Positions 1 through 7,526 of a stretch of 20,192 nt of DNA are shown in pieces. Origin of the DNA: Bacteroidales bacterium UBA4284 (lineage in GTDB: Bacteria > Bacteroidota > Bacteroidia > Bacteroidales > UBA932); NCBI GenBank assembly GCA_002395925.1, contig DGVM01000221.1:1-20192 (forward strand), written 5' to 3'. The notes below the pieces were generated by a model that saw nothing but the letters and a program-made list of their open reading frames with translations, searched no databases and was not told where the DNA came from. A program made the translations under genes and the position numbers. Numbering within the stretch: the first letter of the stretch is position 1; each line of letters starts with the position of its first letter.

Positions 1-1120
1 CGGGGAGGTCGCGGGTCTTGAACTTGGGGAAGGAGTTGAGCATGATGGAAGTCACGAAATGCTTGACGAAAGGATTGCGGAAGCGCTCAAGGACGTCGCC
101 TGCGAACTTCTCCAGCTCTTCCTTGGGCAGGTTGAGGGTGGGAAGTAGTTCCTCGTACATCACCTTGTGGACGAATGTGCCGATTTCGGGGTCTTCGCAG
201 CACTCTTTTACGGTATTCAGGCCGCTAAGATAGCCTACGGGGCTCAGGACGGTGTGGGGGCCGTTGAGCAGGGTAACCTTCCTTTCGTGGTAGGGAGCCT
301 CGCTGGGGACGAACAGCACATTGAGTCCTGCTTTGTCTGCGGGGAACTCGGCGGCGACTTCCTTCGGGGCCTCGATTACCCAAAGATGGAAGATTTCCGC
401 CTTGTCGAGCAGGTTGTCCTGGTAGCCGACCCTCTCGCAGAGCTGGGCGGCGGTGTCGCGGGGATATCCGGGGACGATGCGGTCAACGAGAGTGCTGTAA
501 ACTCCGCAACTCTCCTCGAACCACTTTGCAAAGCCCTCGGGGAGTTTCCAGAGGTCGATGTACTGGCGGATGCATTCCTTAAGGTGCTTGCCGTTTTCGA
601 ATATGAGCTCGCACGGGAAGATGATAAGGCCCTTGGAAGGGTCGCCTTTGAAATGCTCCCAGCGGTGATACAGCAGCTGGGTGAGCTTGCCGGGATAAGA
701 CGAGCAGGGTGCGTCGTCAATCTTGCAGGCGGGGTCGAAAGCGATACCGGCCTCGGTGGTGTTGGAAATCACGAAGCGGATTTCGCTCTGCTCGGCGAGA
801 GCCAGATAGGCCTTGAAATCCTCGTAAGGGTTGATGCCGCGGGAAATCACGTCGATGAGATCGACGCTGTCCACGCTTTCTCCGTTCTGGAGGCCCTGGA
901 GGTTGAGGTGGTACAGGCCGTCCTGCTCGTTGAGCCAACTGACCATACCCTTCTCGATGGGCTGGACTACGACTACAGAGCCGTTAAAATCGGTCTTCTG
1001 GTTGGTCTTCCAGATAATCCACTCGATGAATGCGCGCAGGAAGTTGCCCTCACCGAACTGTATGACTTTCTCGGTGTAGCGCTTCGCCTGAGGAGCTGTT
1101 GTGCGGTTTAATCTTTCCAT
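1..1120 (-). CDS. uxaB: Tagaturonate reductase (altronate oxidoreductase) UxaB, 3' end cut by window edge
   Basis: Reading the minus strand from the ATG at 1118-1120 gives 373 codons that run off the left edge. UxaB proteins are about 480 aa, so roughly 110 C-terminal residues are missing. The enzyme reduces D-tagaturonate to D-altronate with NADH in the cytoplasm, the second step of galacturonate catabolism. It belongs to the polyol-specific long-chain dehydrogenase (mannitol dehydrogenase) family. The N-terminus carries the conserved VIQFGEGNFLRAF nucleotide-binding stretch (about residues 19-31). The segment KVTLLNGPH places K281, N286 and H289 with the +5/+8 spacing of the family's catalytic Lys/Asn/His set. 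It starts 15 bases after the stop of the PL1 lyase gene, so it is probably cotranscribed. The A/T-rich leader has no Shine-Dalgarno. Family assignment is firm; tagaturonate over another uronate or polyol substrate follows from uxaA and uxaC nearby. Confidence 0.93.
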   Translation of the reverse strand, partial: MERLNRTTAPQAKRYTEKVIQFGEGNFLRAFIEWIIWKTNQKTDFNGSVVVVQPIEKGMVSWLNEQDGLYHLNLQGLQNGESVDSVDLIDVISRGINPYEDFKAYLALAEQSEIRFVISNTTEAGIAFDPACKIDDAPCSSYPGKLTQLLYHRWEHFKGDPSKGLIIFPCELIFENGKHLKECIRQYIDLWKLPEGFAKWFEESCGVYSTLVDRIVPGYPRDTAAQLCERVGYQDNLLDKAEIFHLWVIEAPKEVAAEFPADKAGLNVLFVPSEAPYHERKVTLLNGPHTVLSPVGYLSGLNTVKECCEDPEIGTFVHKVMYEELLPTLNLPKEELEKFAGDVLERFRNPFVKHFVTSIMLNSFPKFKTRDLP

Positions 1121-1135
1121 AAGTGTTATAATTAA

Positions 1136-4100
1136 TTAGTTTTCGGTAACTTTTAAGAGAATCAAGGCTTGTTCGTCTGACTTTTGTTTGATTGTGTAGC
1201 TGATACCCTTCTCAAGGGTAAGTACACCGGAGTCGCTGTATGTATCGTAAGCTGTTTCGAATACCTGCGCCTCTCCTTCGGAGGGAATAAGCTGCATCTT
1301 GGCTCCGGTAGTTCCGGACTTGCGGCGTGCGAAGAAGAACTGAACCGTGGTGGTTTTGCTCGAAGACGTGGTGAAGCTTACGCTGCCCTTGCTGTCCATC
1401 TTCAAACCATAAGCGTAATCGGTTCCGTCTATGGTGAAGGTTCCGCTGTAGTCCTTGCTGAAGTCGGCAATGCTGGTGCTGTAGCTGAAATAGTTGCCGG
1501 TTGCCGAAATGCTTTTGTCGGACTTTACGTATAGTGAGTAGGAACCGTCGCCGGAGGGCTCGTCTGTGGGGTCGTCACCGGTGCTGGGATCGGTAGGATT
1601 GTCGTCGGAGCCGTTGAAATCAGTGATTCCGCCGTTGTTGACGGCTACCGGAGCGCTGGTCCAGCCGAGTTTGCCGTAGCCGGCGTTTTCCTTGACGACT
1701 GACGGTACGTCGGCAGCAGCCGTTACGTCATAGGAGTATGCAGGCTTGAAGTCGGCATAGGTGAGGGGAGTGGCAAGAGTCTCGCCGTTGTAGGACTTGT
1801 ATTTAACGTTGGTCAGGGGGTACGGGTCCTTAGCTTTGGCGGGGCGGTTCACGAGGATGTCCTCTGCGGCATACAGGTAACCTGCGACGCTGCCGGTGAG
1901 GTTGGACTCGCCGTTCTCCTTCGCCGGGTAGGAGCAGATGTCGGTAGGCAGCTGCACGCCGTCGAAGTAGTTGTATTCCACGAGCACCTTGGCGCCGTAC
2001 GCACTTCCGACTCCGTAGGTGGTGCATCCGTCAAACAGGTTGTTGTAAACGTGTACGTTTCCGAAGCGCACGCGCGGGTGGCGGCTGCTGGAACCGTCGA
2101 ACCAGTTGTGATGGAAGGTGGCGGTAATCTGGGTGTCGGAGGTCTGGCTGTTGGAGTGACCCACCAGGCAGCTCTTCTGCGTCTTGATGTAACGGCACCA
2201 GCTCACGGTTACGCCCTTGCTTCCGTGGGTGACGTCGGTACTGCCGTCCTCGTAGTCCTTGGTCTGGTTGAGGGAGGTGAAGGTGCAGTGGTCAACCCAT
2301 ACTCCGTCGGCCTCCTGCATGCTCACTGCGTCGGCGCCGTTGTTGGCCTTGGGCTGCTGGAAGTTGATGTTGCGGATGATGATGTTGCTGGAACGCACCA
2401 GGAACATGCCGATGCGGTCCATGACGAAGCCGTCGGTACCGTAGAACGAGAGGTTGCTGACCTCCTTGACGTCGAACCAGGGATGGGCATCGCTGAAGTC
2501 GCGTCCGTCCCCGGTGCCGAATGTGCCGCTGAGCCAGATGATTACGGGGGAGGTGTCACCCTTCTTCTCACTCTTGGCACGGGCGAGAAGCCAGGTCTGG
2601 AGGGCCTTGCCGTTGTCGAAGTGTAGGATGTTGGCAGCAGTCGCGCCCTCACCGCCGGTGACTCCGGCAGCCTGGGCATAACCGTACATCTTGGTGGGAT
2701 CTACGGTAGCCGTAGCAGGTTTCTCGGATTCGGGAATCTCCAGCTCGCCGCCTTCGTCAGCGGGGTCGGTCGAAGGATTGTCGGGGTTGTCAGGCTCGAC
2801 GCTCTTGCCGGCCTCGAACTTGATGGTGTAGTAGCGGGCGCCGCCGGTGCCGTAAACGTACACGTCGCCGGCCTCGACGTTGAAGCGGCAGTTCTTGGGG
2901 GCCTTGGAGTTTACGCTTCCCTCGATCCGCTGCTCATTGCCGTTGTTGAACACACAGATGTAACGGATGGGGTCGGGGGCCGAGGAACCGGTATGAGACT
3001 CGTTAACGGTCACCAGGCCAGCCTCGGGGGCGTTGAACTTGAAGTAGTTTCCGGAGGTGGAGCCGACATTGCATGTCTGCCAGTAAGTGGTGTTGTACTT
3101 GCTCTTGGCGTCTCCCTTGATGGTGAGTCCTGCGTAGCTGAACTCAACTGCTGCGAGCTCCGTCGCTGCGGACCCGAGTTTGGCGAATTCCGCCTGCCAG
3201 CCGCTGGTGGAGAAGTCCCATATTACGGACTCGGTTTCCTCGGCGTTGAGGTCATTGTCCAAGATCTGGAACTTGAGAGTGACGACCTTTGCGCTCTCCA
3301 GCTTGATTTCTTCTTTCGTGATGCGCGAAGCGGTGACTTCGCTGCCGTCGGACAGGGTCAGCTTCAGGCTTATCGAAGTGCCGGCGGGAATGGTTGCAGG
3401 GCCGGTGAGAACGTATGCGCCAGTCTGCCCGTCAGGGCGCCAGTCGTTGCCGTCGTAAGTCGCTTCTACGTAGCTGGCGGCGGGGGTGGATTTGTCGTAC
3501 CATTTCTCGACCTGTACGGCCTTGATGTCAACGCCGAGCTCGCCGCAGAGGGTGACACCGTCCGCGTTGAACCTGGCGCTCCTGATGCTCTTGCCGGCAA
3601 GTGCGCCCGCTTTCGTATTGTCTTTTGCGATAATACGGACCACCGAGACAAGCCTGTGGAAATGGAGTGTGCCGGCGCTTGTGACCTTCCGGTCGGCAAT
3701 CGACAGAGTCAGTGGATCGGCAACGAGAAGGTCGTAGTCGGGGTTGAAGGTAGTGAGGGACGGAACGGCCTGGGTGGCAGGTATGGCAAATTTGAAGATG
3801 CCTTTGCTGCGGTTCGCCCTTTTGGGACGGTACGCGTGGACAGTCACCTCGCCGTCTTCGGCTTCGATGGAACCGGTGAACGATGCGTTGATGCAGTTGC
3901 CGTTCTGGTTGACGAAAGGATTGTCCTTGGGAGATTCAGTCTCGAAATTCGCTGAGTTGGTGACGACGATGGCGTCATCGGCGCTCCAGTAAGGCTGCCA
4001 TCCGCCCTGGACTTCCTCGATGTACGTTTTGGTCTCGGGCTGTGCCGCAGTAAGAGTAACGGAGATACGGTGTCCGTTTGCAATTTCAGCCTCTTCCTTG

Positions 4101-4162
4101 GGCTGGCAGGCTACCGCTGCCACAGCGGCGAATCCCAAAAGGGTCAAGAATAACTTTTTCAT
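1136..4162 (-). CDS. Multidomain surface lipoprotein pectate lyase, PL1 family (1008 aa)
   Basis: Probable endo-pectate lyase cutting homogalacturonan by Ca2+-dependent beta-elimination at the cell surface. A lipoprotein signal ends at Cys19 (AVAC). About residues 30-300 look fimbrillin-like (early TKT motif, then a W..DD stretch). A beta-rich module opening at W315 (WDFSTSGWQ) runs to about 455, followed by a Pro/Asp/Asn linker. The PL1 beta-helix starts near M492. It contains WVDHCTF (W622), the calcium-type motif DGSTD (D639, D643) and RHPRVRFG, which fits RxPxxR with R694 as the likely catalytic arginine; the surrounding VHVYNN matches classical Bacillus-type pectate lyases. An acidic linker leads to a C-terminal beta-rich module (about 872-1008), possibly carbohydrate-binding. 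The protein is two to three times the size of a bare PL1 enzyme. It follows a 45-aa ORF by 12 bases and precedes uxaB by 15. Catalytic class is firm; the accessory-domain names are inferred from pattern. Confidence 0.93.
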   Translation of the reverse strand: MKKLFLTLLGFAAVAAVACQPKEEAEIANGHRISVTLTAAQPETKTYIEEVQGGWQPYWSADDAIVVTNSANFETESPKDNPFVNQNGNCINASFTGSIEAEDGEVTVHAYRPKRANRSKGIFKFAIPATQAVPSLTTFNPDYDLLVADPLTLSIADRKVTSAGTLHFHRLVSVVRIIAKDNTKAGALAGKSIRSARFNADGVTLCGELGVDIKAVQVEKWYDKSTPAASYVEATYDGNDWRPDGQTGAYVLTGPATIPAGTSISLKLTLSDGSEVTASRITKEEIKLESAKVVTLKFQILDNDLNAEETESVIWDFSTSGWQAEFAKLGSAATELAAVEFSYAGLTIKGDAKSKYNTTYWQTCNVGSTSGNYFKFNAPEAGLVTVNESHTGSSAPDPIRYICVFNNGNEQRIEGSVNSKAPKNCRFNVEAGDVYVYGTGGARYYTIKFEAGKSVEPDNPDNPSTDPADEGGELEIPESEKPATATVDPTKMYGYAQAAGVTGGEGATAANILHFDNGKALQTWLLARAKSEKKGDTSPVIIWLSGTFGTGDGRDFSDAHPWFDVKEVSNLSFYGTDGFVMDRIGMFLVRSSNIIIRNINFQQPKANNGADAVSMQEADGVWVDHCTFTSLNQTKDYEDGSTDVTHGSKGVTVSWCRYIKTQKSCLVGHSNSQTSDTQITATFHHNWFDGSSSRHPRVRFGNVHVYNNLFDGCTTYGVGSAYGAKVLVEYNYFDGVQLPTDICSYPAKENGESNLTGSVAGYLYAAEDILVNRPAKAKDPYPLTNVKYKSYNGETLATPLTYADFKPAYSYDVTAAADVPSVVKENAGYGKLGWTSAPVAVNNGGITDFNGSDDNPTDPSTGDDPTDEPSGDGSYSLYVKSDKSISATGNYFSYSTSIADFSKDYSGTFTIDGTDYAYGLKMDSKGSVSFTTSSSKTTTVQFFFARRKSGTTGAKMQLIPSEGEAQVFETAYDTYSDSGVLTLEKGISYTIKQKSDEQALILLKVTEN

Positions 4163-4174
4163 CGCTGTGCAGGG

Positions 4175-4312
4175 TTAGAATTCGAATTGTCCGCCGTCGA
4201 TGAGGAACTCACCGGCGCTGTCGTCAGTAAGGTCACTGCCCGTAAGCAGGGCAGTGGCCTCGATGAATCTGTCGTAATCGCAACGCGGGGTTGCGTAGGG
4301 GAACTCCATCAT
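4175..4312 (-). CDS. Small ORF B, 45 aa, unknown function, ends LIDGGQFEF
   Basis: A 45-codon ORF starting at tandem ATGs (4312-4307) and ending with TAA at 4175-4177. It begins 5 bases after the stop of the 518-aa lipoprotein gene and ends 12 bases before the PL1 lyase start, so it fills the gap exactly. The product begins MMEFPYATPRCDYDRF, has an acidic middle (SDLTDDSAGEF) and ends LIDGGQFEF. There is no signal peptide or membrane segment. A second small ORF at 5890-6021 has the same size, the same position before a fimbrillin-like lipoprotein gene and the same LIDGG-plus-aromatic C-terminus, which argues that both are translated. No described family is recognised. It could be a free small protein, a secreted peptide precursor or a translated leader controlling the next gene. 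A GC-rich inverted repeat lies inside it (4231-4259). Confidence 0.7.
   Translation of the reverse strand: MMEFPYATPRCDYDRFIEATALLTGSDLTDDSAGEFLIDGGQFEF
4231..4259 (-). other. GC-rich inverted repeat inside small ORF B
   Basis: Arms 4231-4241 and 4249-4259 with a 7-base loop. The core of eight pairs (cactgccc / gggcagtg) is perfect; in the minus-strand transcript one C-A mismatch separates it from two outer G-C pairs. No U-tract follows, so it is not a standard terminator. It might slow ribosomes or alter mRNA stability before the lyase gene. Confidence 0.5.
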
Positions 4313-4317
4313 TGGAA

Positions 4318-5874
4318 TCAGTTGCTGTGGAATTCAATCTTCCAGAAGCGCAGGCCGTTGCCGTCAGGATAGATTGTAACGTCGCCGGCGGCAATGTTGA
4401 ACTCAAGGTTGGTTTTGTCTGGATAGAGATAGAGTACAGCATCACTGGTCTGGGTCTGGCTGCTGTCTTTGACCTTTACGACTCTTGTGGATGACGCGTT
4501 CTCGGAACTCTTTGGGTTGGTTACTGTAACCTTAACCTTTCCGGCAGACAAAACAGTGAATTTGAAGCAACGGGAGGACTCTGTTCCTTTTCCGTTTGGC
4601 TGGATATAACCGTCAACTGACCACTTGTCTTTATTGCCAGAAGTGTAGCTCAAACCATTAAATGAAACGCTCCAATTGTAACCATCTACTTGAGCATCCT
4701 TTACAGACGGCTCATTTGTGTTCAAGTAGTTCTGCCATTCGGTGCTGCTGAAGTCCCAAACGTAGTTTTCTGAGGCTCCGGCGGCGAGTTGCTCGATAGA
4801 GATTCGCTGGTCTGCACCTTCGGATAGCGAAAGACCGATCCAGCCTTCGCGTTTTGTACCGGTATTGGCGGATACTCCGTAGGTGATTGTACCATTGTCT
4901 ATGCTCACGGATGTTACAACTATGCCGTCGTAAGTGACGGAATAGATATTGGAGTCGTCACCATTGAGGACGGTGTAGGCATTCTCTATCTTGAGATTGT
5001 TGGCTGCATCACTTGGAACACCGTTTACGGATGTCGTGTTGAGAATCAGTTTCGGGGCGGTGGAGATGTAAGGGGCCCCGAGGTCATATACACTTCCGAG
5101 AGCAAGTTTTACAGACGCCTTTTTCTCGGTTGACAGTTCAGTTACTTCGCCGTTGTGATGGTATGCCTTAAGGCTGAGGACTTTGAGGGTACTGTTCTTG
5201 CAAAGAACCGGGATATAGTAAGTAGCATCTTTTTCGAGCATCCCGGAAGCCGGTGCGAGAACCACATCTGCCTTGGCGCTCTCTATATTGTTGTAGGACC
5301 CATCAAGGTTATAAACCGGCCTGCCGCTGAAGCGGGTGTTGCTGGACTTCAATACCAGGGAGTCGATGTCATCAGCCTCTATCTTTATTTTAAAATACGC
5401 CGAACCATGGCGGAAATTGAATTTGCCCTCTTCCAACTGCGCAGTCATTACGCTTTGACCGGCATCGAAACCGTCTTTTACGGCCTCTCTGATGCGTCCG
5501 AAACTGTCGTCTATCTCGATTTTGGACGAACTCAAGGAAGCAGGCCTGATGGTTACGTTGGGATATACTGCAAAGAATTGCGTCTCTTCAGCATCATCAG
5601 CCAGCAATGTGCCACTGAATTTTGCGTTGTTGGTTCCAGCACCTTCTTTGAGTTTGAATGTGTACTGATTGCCTGAGTTGGCGGCAATGACGTTGATTTC
5701 GTCACCTTCGGACCAGAGCACATTCATTCCGGAAAGCTCTGTTTTGGTTGCGGGAGAAAAAACTTCAAAGGTTTTCTCAATGGTTCCGGGGATTGCCTCG
5801 GGAGCGGCTTTCTTCTCGCAGGATGTGAAGAGAACTGCGAGAACGCATGCTGCATATACAAATATCTTTTTCAT
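4318..5874 (-). CDS. Fimbrillin-like/BACON-like surface lipoprotein (518 aa), candidate glycan-binding protein
   Basis: Lipoprotein with signal peptide ending LFTSC (Cys19). Residues about 28-265 look fimbrillin-like: ATKTEL near the start, then VLWSEGDEINV, the TKT...W..GD pattern also seen in the PL1 lyase downstream. Residues about 272-365 form an Ig-like stretch ending RISIEQL, which resembles a BACON domain. From W373 (WDFSSTEWQ) to the end is a beta-rich module like the one after the fimbrillin-like part of the PL1 lyase, including FNIAAGDVTIYPDG near its end. No catalytic motif is visible, so it probably binds pectin at the surface or assists the lyase; this is inference. It starts 15 bases after small ORF A, preceded by a strong AGGAGG. 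Its GC content is visibly lower than its neighbours' (most hand-counted lines 43-52%), which may mark a later acquisition. Confidence 0.88.
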   Translation of the reverse strand: MKKIFVYAACVLAVLFTSCEKKAAPEAIPGTIEKTFEVFSPATKTELSGMNVLWSEGDEINVIAANSGNQYTFKLKEGAGTNNAKFSGTLLADDAEETQFFAVYPNVTIRPASLSSSKIEIDDSFGRIREAVKDGFDAGQSVMTAQLEEGKFNFRHGSAYFKIKIEADDIDSLVLKSSNTRFSGRPVYNLDGSYNNIESAKADVVLAPASGMLEKDATYYIPVLCKNSTLKVLSLKAYHHNGEVTELSTEKKASVKLALGSVYDLGAPYISTAPKLILNTTSVNGVPSDAANNLKIENAYTVLNGDDSNIYSVTYDGIVVTSVSIDNGTITYGVSANTGTKREGWIGLSLSEGADQRISIEQLAAGASENYVWDFSSTEWQNYLNTNEPSVKDAQVDGYNWSVSFNGLSYTSGNKDKWSVDGYIQPNGKGTESSRCFKFTVLSAGKVKVTVTNPKSSENASSTRVVKVKDSSQTQTSDAVLYLYPDKTNLEFNIAAGDVTIYPDGNGLRFWKIEFHSN

Positions 5875-5882
5875 GATTCTAT

Positions 5883-5888
5883 CCTCCT
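5883..5888 (-). promoter_or_regulatory. Strong Shine-Dalgarno (AGGAGG) for the 518-aa lipoprotein gene
   Basis: The minus strand reads TAACAGGAGGATAG between the stop of small ORF A and the lipoprotein ATG. AGGAGG lies 8 bases before the ATG and 1 base after the TAA. The other starts in this window show A/T-rich leaders without such a motif, as is usual in Bacteroidetes, so this site stands out. Confidence 0.7.
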
Positions 5889-5889
5889 G

Positions 5890-6021
5890 TTACCAAATGT
5901 CAGACCAACCGCCGTCAATCAATTCCGGGATTTCGCCATTGGGGCTGTCAACGAGGAAGCTGCTGGCGTTTACAGCTTCGAGCCTTTCCGCCTCGGGGGC
6001 GATGTAATACTTTTTGCTCAT
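5890..6021 (-). CDS. Small ORF A, 43 aa, unknown function, ends ELIDGGWSDIW
   Basis: A 43-codon ORF with ATG at 6019-6021 and TAA at 5890-5892. It lies between uxaA (26 bases upstream) and the 518-aa lipoprotein gene (15 bases downstream). The leader before it is A/T-rich (ACATAAATAATTATAAATC), a typical Bacteroidetes start region. The product begins MSKKYYIAPEAERLEAVN, continues through ASSFLVDSPNGEIPE and ends LIDGGWSDIW. It is acidic at the C-terminus, soluble and without a signal peptide. It shares length, gene position and the LIDGG-aromatic end with small ORF B at 4175-4312. I recall similar unannotated short ORFs with a Y..P start in Bacteroidales, but I cannot name a family. A peptide precursor, small regulator or coupling leader are all open. 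Confidence 0.75.
   Translation of the reverse strand: MSKKYYIAPEAERLEAVNASSFLVDSPNGEIPELIDGGWSDIW
5956..5979 (-). other. Short inverted repeat inside small ORF A
   Basis: Seven-base arms gaagctg (5956-5962) and cagcttc (5973-5979) around a 10-base loop, within the coding region of small ORF A. It sits at a comparable place to the hairpin in small ORF B. A stem this short can easily occur by chance. Confidence 0.3.
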
Positions 6022-6047
6022 GATTTATAATTATTTATGTTTTTGCT

Positions 6048-7526
6048 CTATAGCGTGACTCCGCTCTTGAAAATGGCGATTTCGCGGTAGCCGTTCTTCT
6101 CATTGTTTACGCATTCGCCGCTGGCTGCTGCAAGCACTGCGTTGATGAAGCGTTTCGAGACTTCCTCCATGGGGACGTCCTGTGCGAGAACTCCGGCGTT
6201 GAAGTCGATCCAGCCGGGTTTGGCCTCGAAAAGGGGAGTGTTGGTGCTTATCTTCATGGTGGGGACGAAACTGCCGAACGGGGTGCCGCGACCGGTGGTG
6301 AAGAGTACAATCTGGCAGCCGCTGGCCGCAAGTGCGGTGCTGGCCACGAGGTCGTTACCGGGAGCGGACAGCAGGTTCAGGCCCTTTGCGCTCAGGCGCT
6401 CGCCGTACTTCAGCACGCCTCTCACTATGCTCTTGCCGCATTTCTGGGTGCAGCCGAGGCTCTTTTCCTCCAGCGTGCTGATGCCGCCGGCCTTGTTGCC
6501 CGGCGAAGGATTCTCGTACACCGGCATGCCCTGGGATATGAAGTACTGCTTGAAGTCGTTGATGAGGCTGACGGTCTTGTCAAAGGTCGCCTCGTCCTGA
6601 CAGCGGTTCATCAGGATGGTTTCGGCACCGAACATCTCGGGGACCTCGGTGAGCACGGTTGTGCCTCCCTGGGCCACAATCCAGTCTGAGAATACGCCCA
6701 GGAGCGGATTTGCGGTGATGCCGCTGAGGCCGTCGGAGCCGCCGCACTTCAGGCCTACGCGTAGTTCGCTTACGGGAACCAGCTCGCGTTCGTCCTTGCT
6801 TGCGACTGCAAAGATTTCCCGCAGCTGCTGCAGGCCGTATTCGATTTCGTCCTTTACCTTCTGGGTTGCGAACATCCTCACACGGCTTTCATCGACGGGC
6901 CCTACCAGTTCGCGGAACGCATCGAGCTGATTGTTCTCGCATCCCAGGCTCACCACCAGCACGCCGCCGGCGTTGGGGTGATGCACCATGTCGGCGAGAA
7001 CGGTGCGCGTGTTCTCGTGGTCGGGGCCAAGCTGTGAGCATCCGTAATTGTGCGGGAAGGCGACCACTGCGTCAACGCTGCCCTCGCGGCCGGCAATCTC
7101 GGCACGGAATCGGCGCACCAGTTCCTCGCAGATGCCGTTGACGCATCCTACGGTGGGAATGACCCATATCTGGTTGCGTATGCCCGTCTGGCCGTCTGCG
7201 CGCTTGAAGCCAAGGAAGTTGTATTTGCGCTTTGCGGGCGGGATTTCCACAAGCGAGGGGGAGTATTTATAGTCCAGAAGCCCTTCCAGATTTGTCTTGA
7301 TGCAGCTGTGGTCCACCACGGTGCCTGCCTCCGCAGGGCGGGTGACATGACCGATGGGAAAGCCATACTTGATGACGTTTTCGCCTGCTGCGAGGTCGCA
7401 CAGCACCACTTTGTGGCCCCTGGGAGCGGAGGTCTTCAGAACGACTCCTTCCACGGTCTCACCGGCCTGCAGGTCCTGCAGGGCTACAGCGACGTTGTCG
7501 TCAGGGTTTATCTTGATGTATCTCAT
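6048..7526 (-). CDS. uxaA: Altronate dehydratase UxaA (492 aa)
   Basis: Cytoplasmic dehydratase converting D-altronate to 2-keto-3-deoxy-D-gluconate, the third step of galacturonate catabolism. The length matches UxaA (about 495 aa in E. coli). Residues about 1-85 are the SAF-type N-terminal domain (APRGHKVVLCDLAAGENVIK, then YGFPIGHVT). The D-galactarate dehydratase/altronate hydrolase core follows, with conserved stretches GCSQLGPDHENTRTVLAD, SLGCENNQLDAF, KCGGSDGLSGITANPLLG, EKSLGCTQKCGKS and FTTGRGTPFGS. The Cys residues in these motifs probably include metal ligands. Its ATG overlaps the uxaC stop by one base (TAATG), implying translational coupling. The family also holds galactarate dehydratase GarD, but adjacency to uxaC and uxaB makes altronate the expected substrate. 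No frameshift or missing motif is seen. Confidence 0.96.
   Translation of the reverse strand: MRYIKINPDDNVAVALQDLQAGETVEGVVLKTSAPRGHKVVLCDLAAGENVIKYGFPIGHVTRPAEAGTVVDHSCIKTNLEGLLDYKYSPSLVEIPPAKRKYNFLGFKRADGQTGIRNQIWVIPTVGCVNGICEELVRRFRAEIAGREGSVDAVVAFPHNYGCSQLGPDHENTRTVLADMVHHPNAGGVLVVSLGCENNQLDAFRELVGPVDESRVRMFATQKVKDEIEYGLQQLREIFAVASKDERELVPVSELRVGLKCGGSDGLSGITANPLLGVFSDWIVAQGGTTVLTEVPEMFGAETILMNRCQDEATFDKTVSLINDFKQYFISQGMPVYENPSPGNKAGGISTLEEKSLGCTQKCGKSIVRGVLKYGERLSAKGLNLLSAPGNDLVASTALAASGCQIVLFTTGRGTPFGSFVPTMKISTNTPLFEAKPGWIDFNAGVLAQDVPMEEVSKRFINAVLAAASGECVNNEKNGYREIAIFKSGVTL

Noticed and set aside
167..1111. A 314-codon open frame on the plus strand at the left edge
   Set aside because: It mirrors uxaB, whose minus-strand reading shows catalytic Lys/Asn/His motifs; the plus reading has no family motif.
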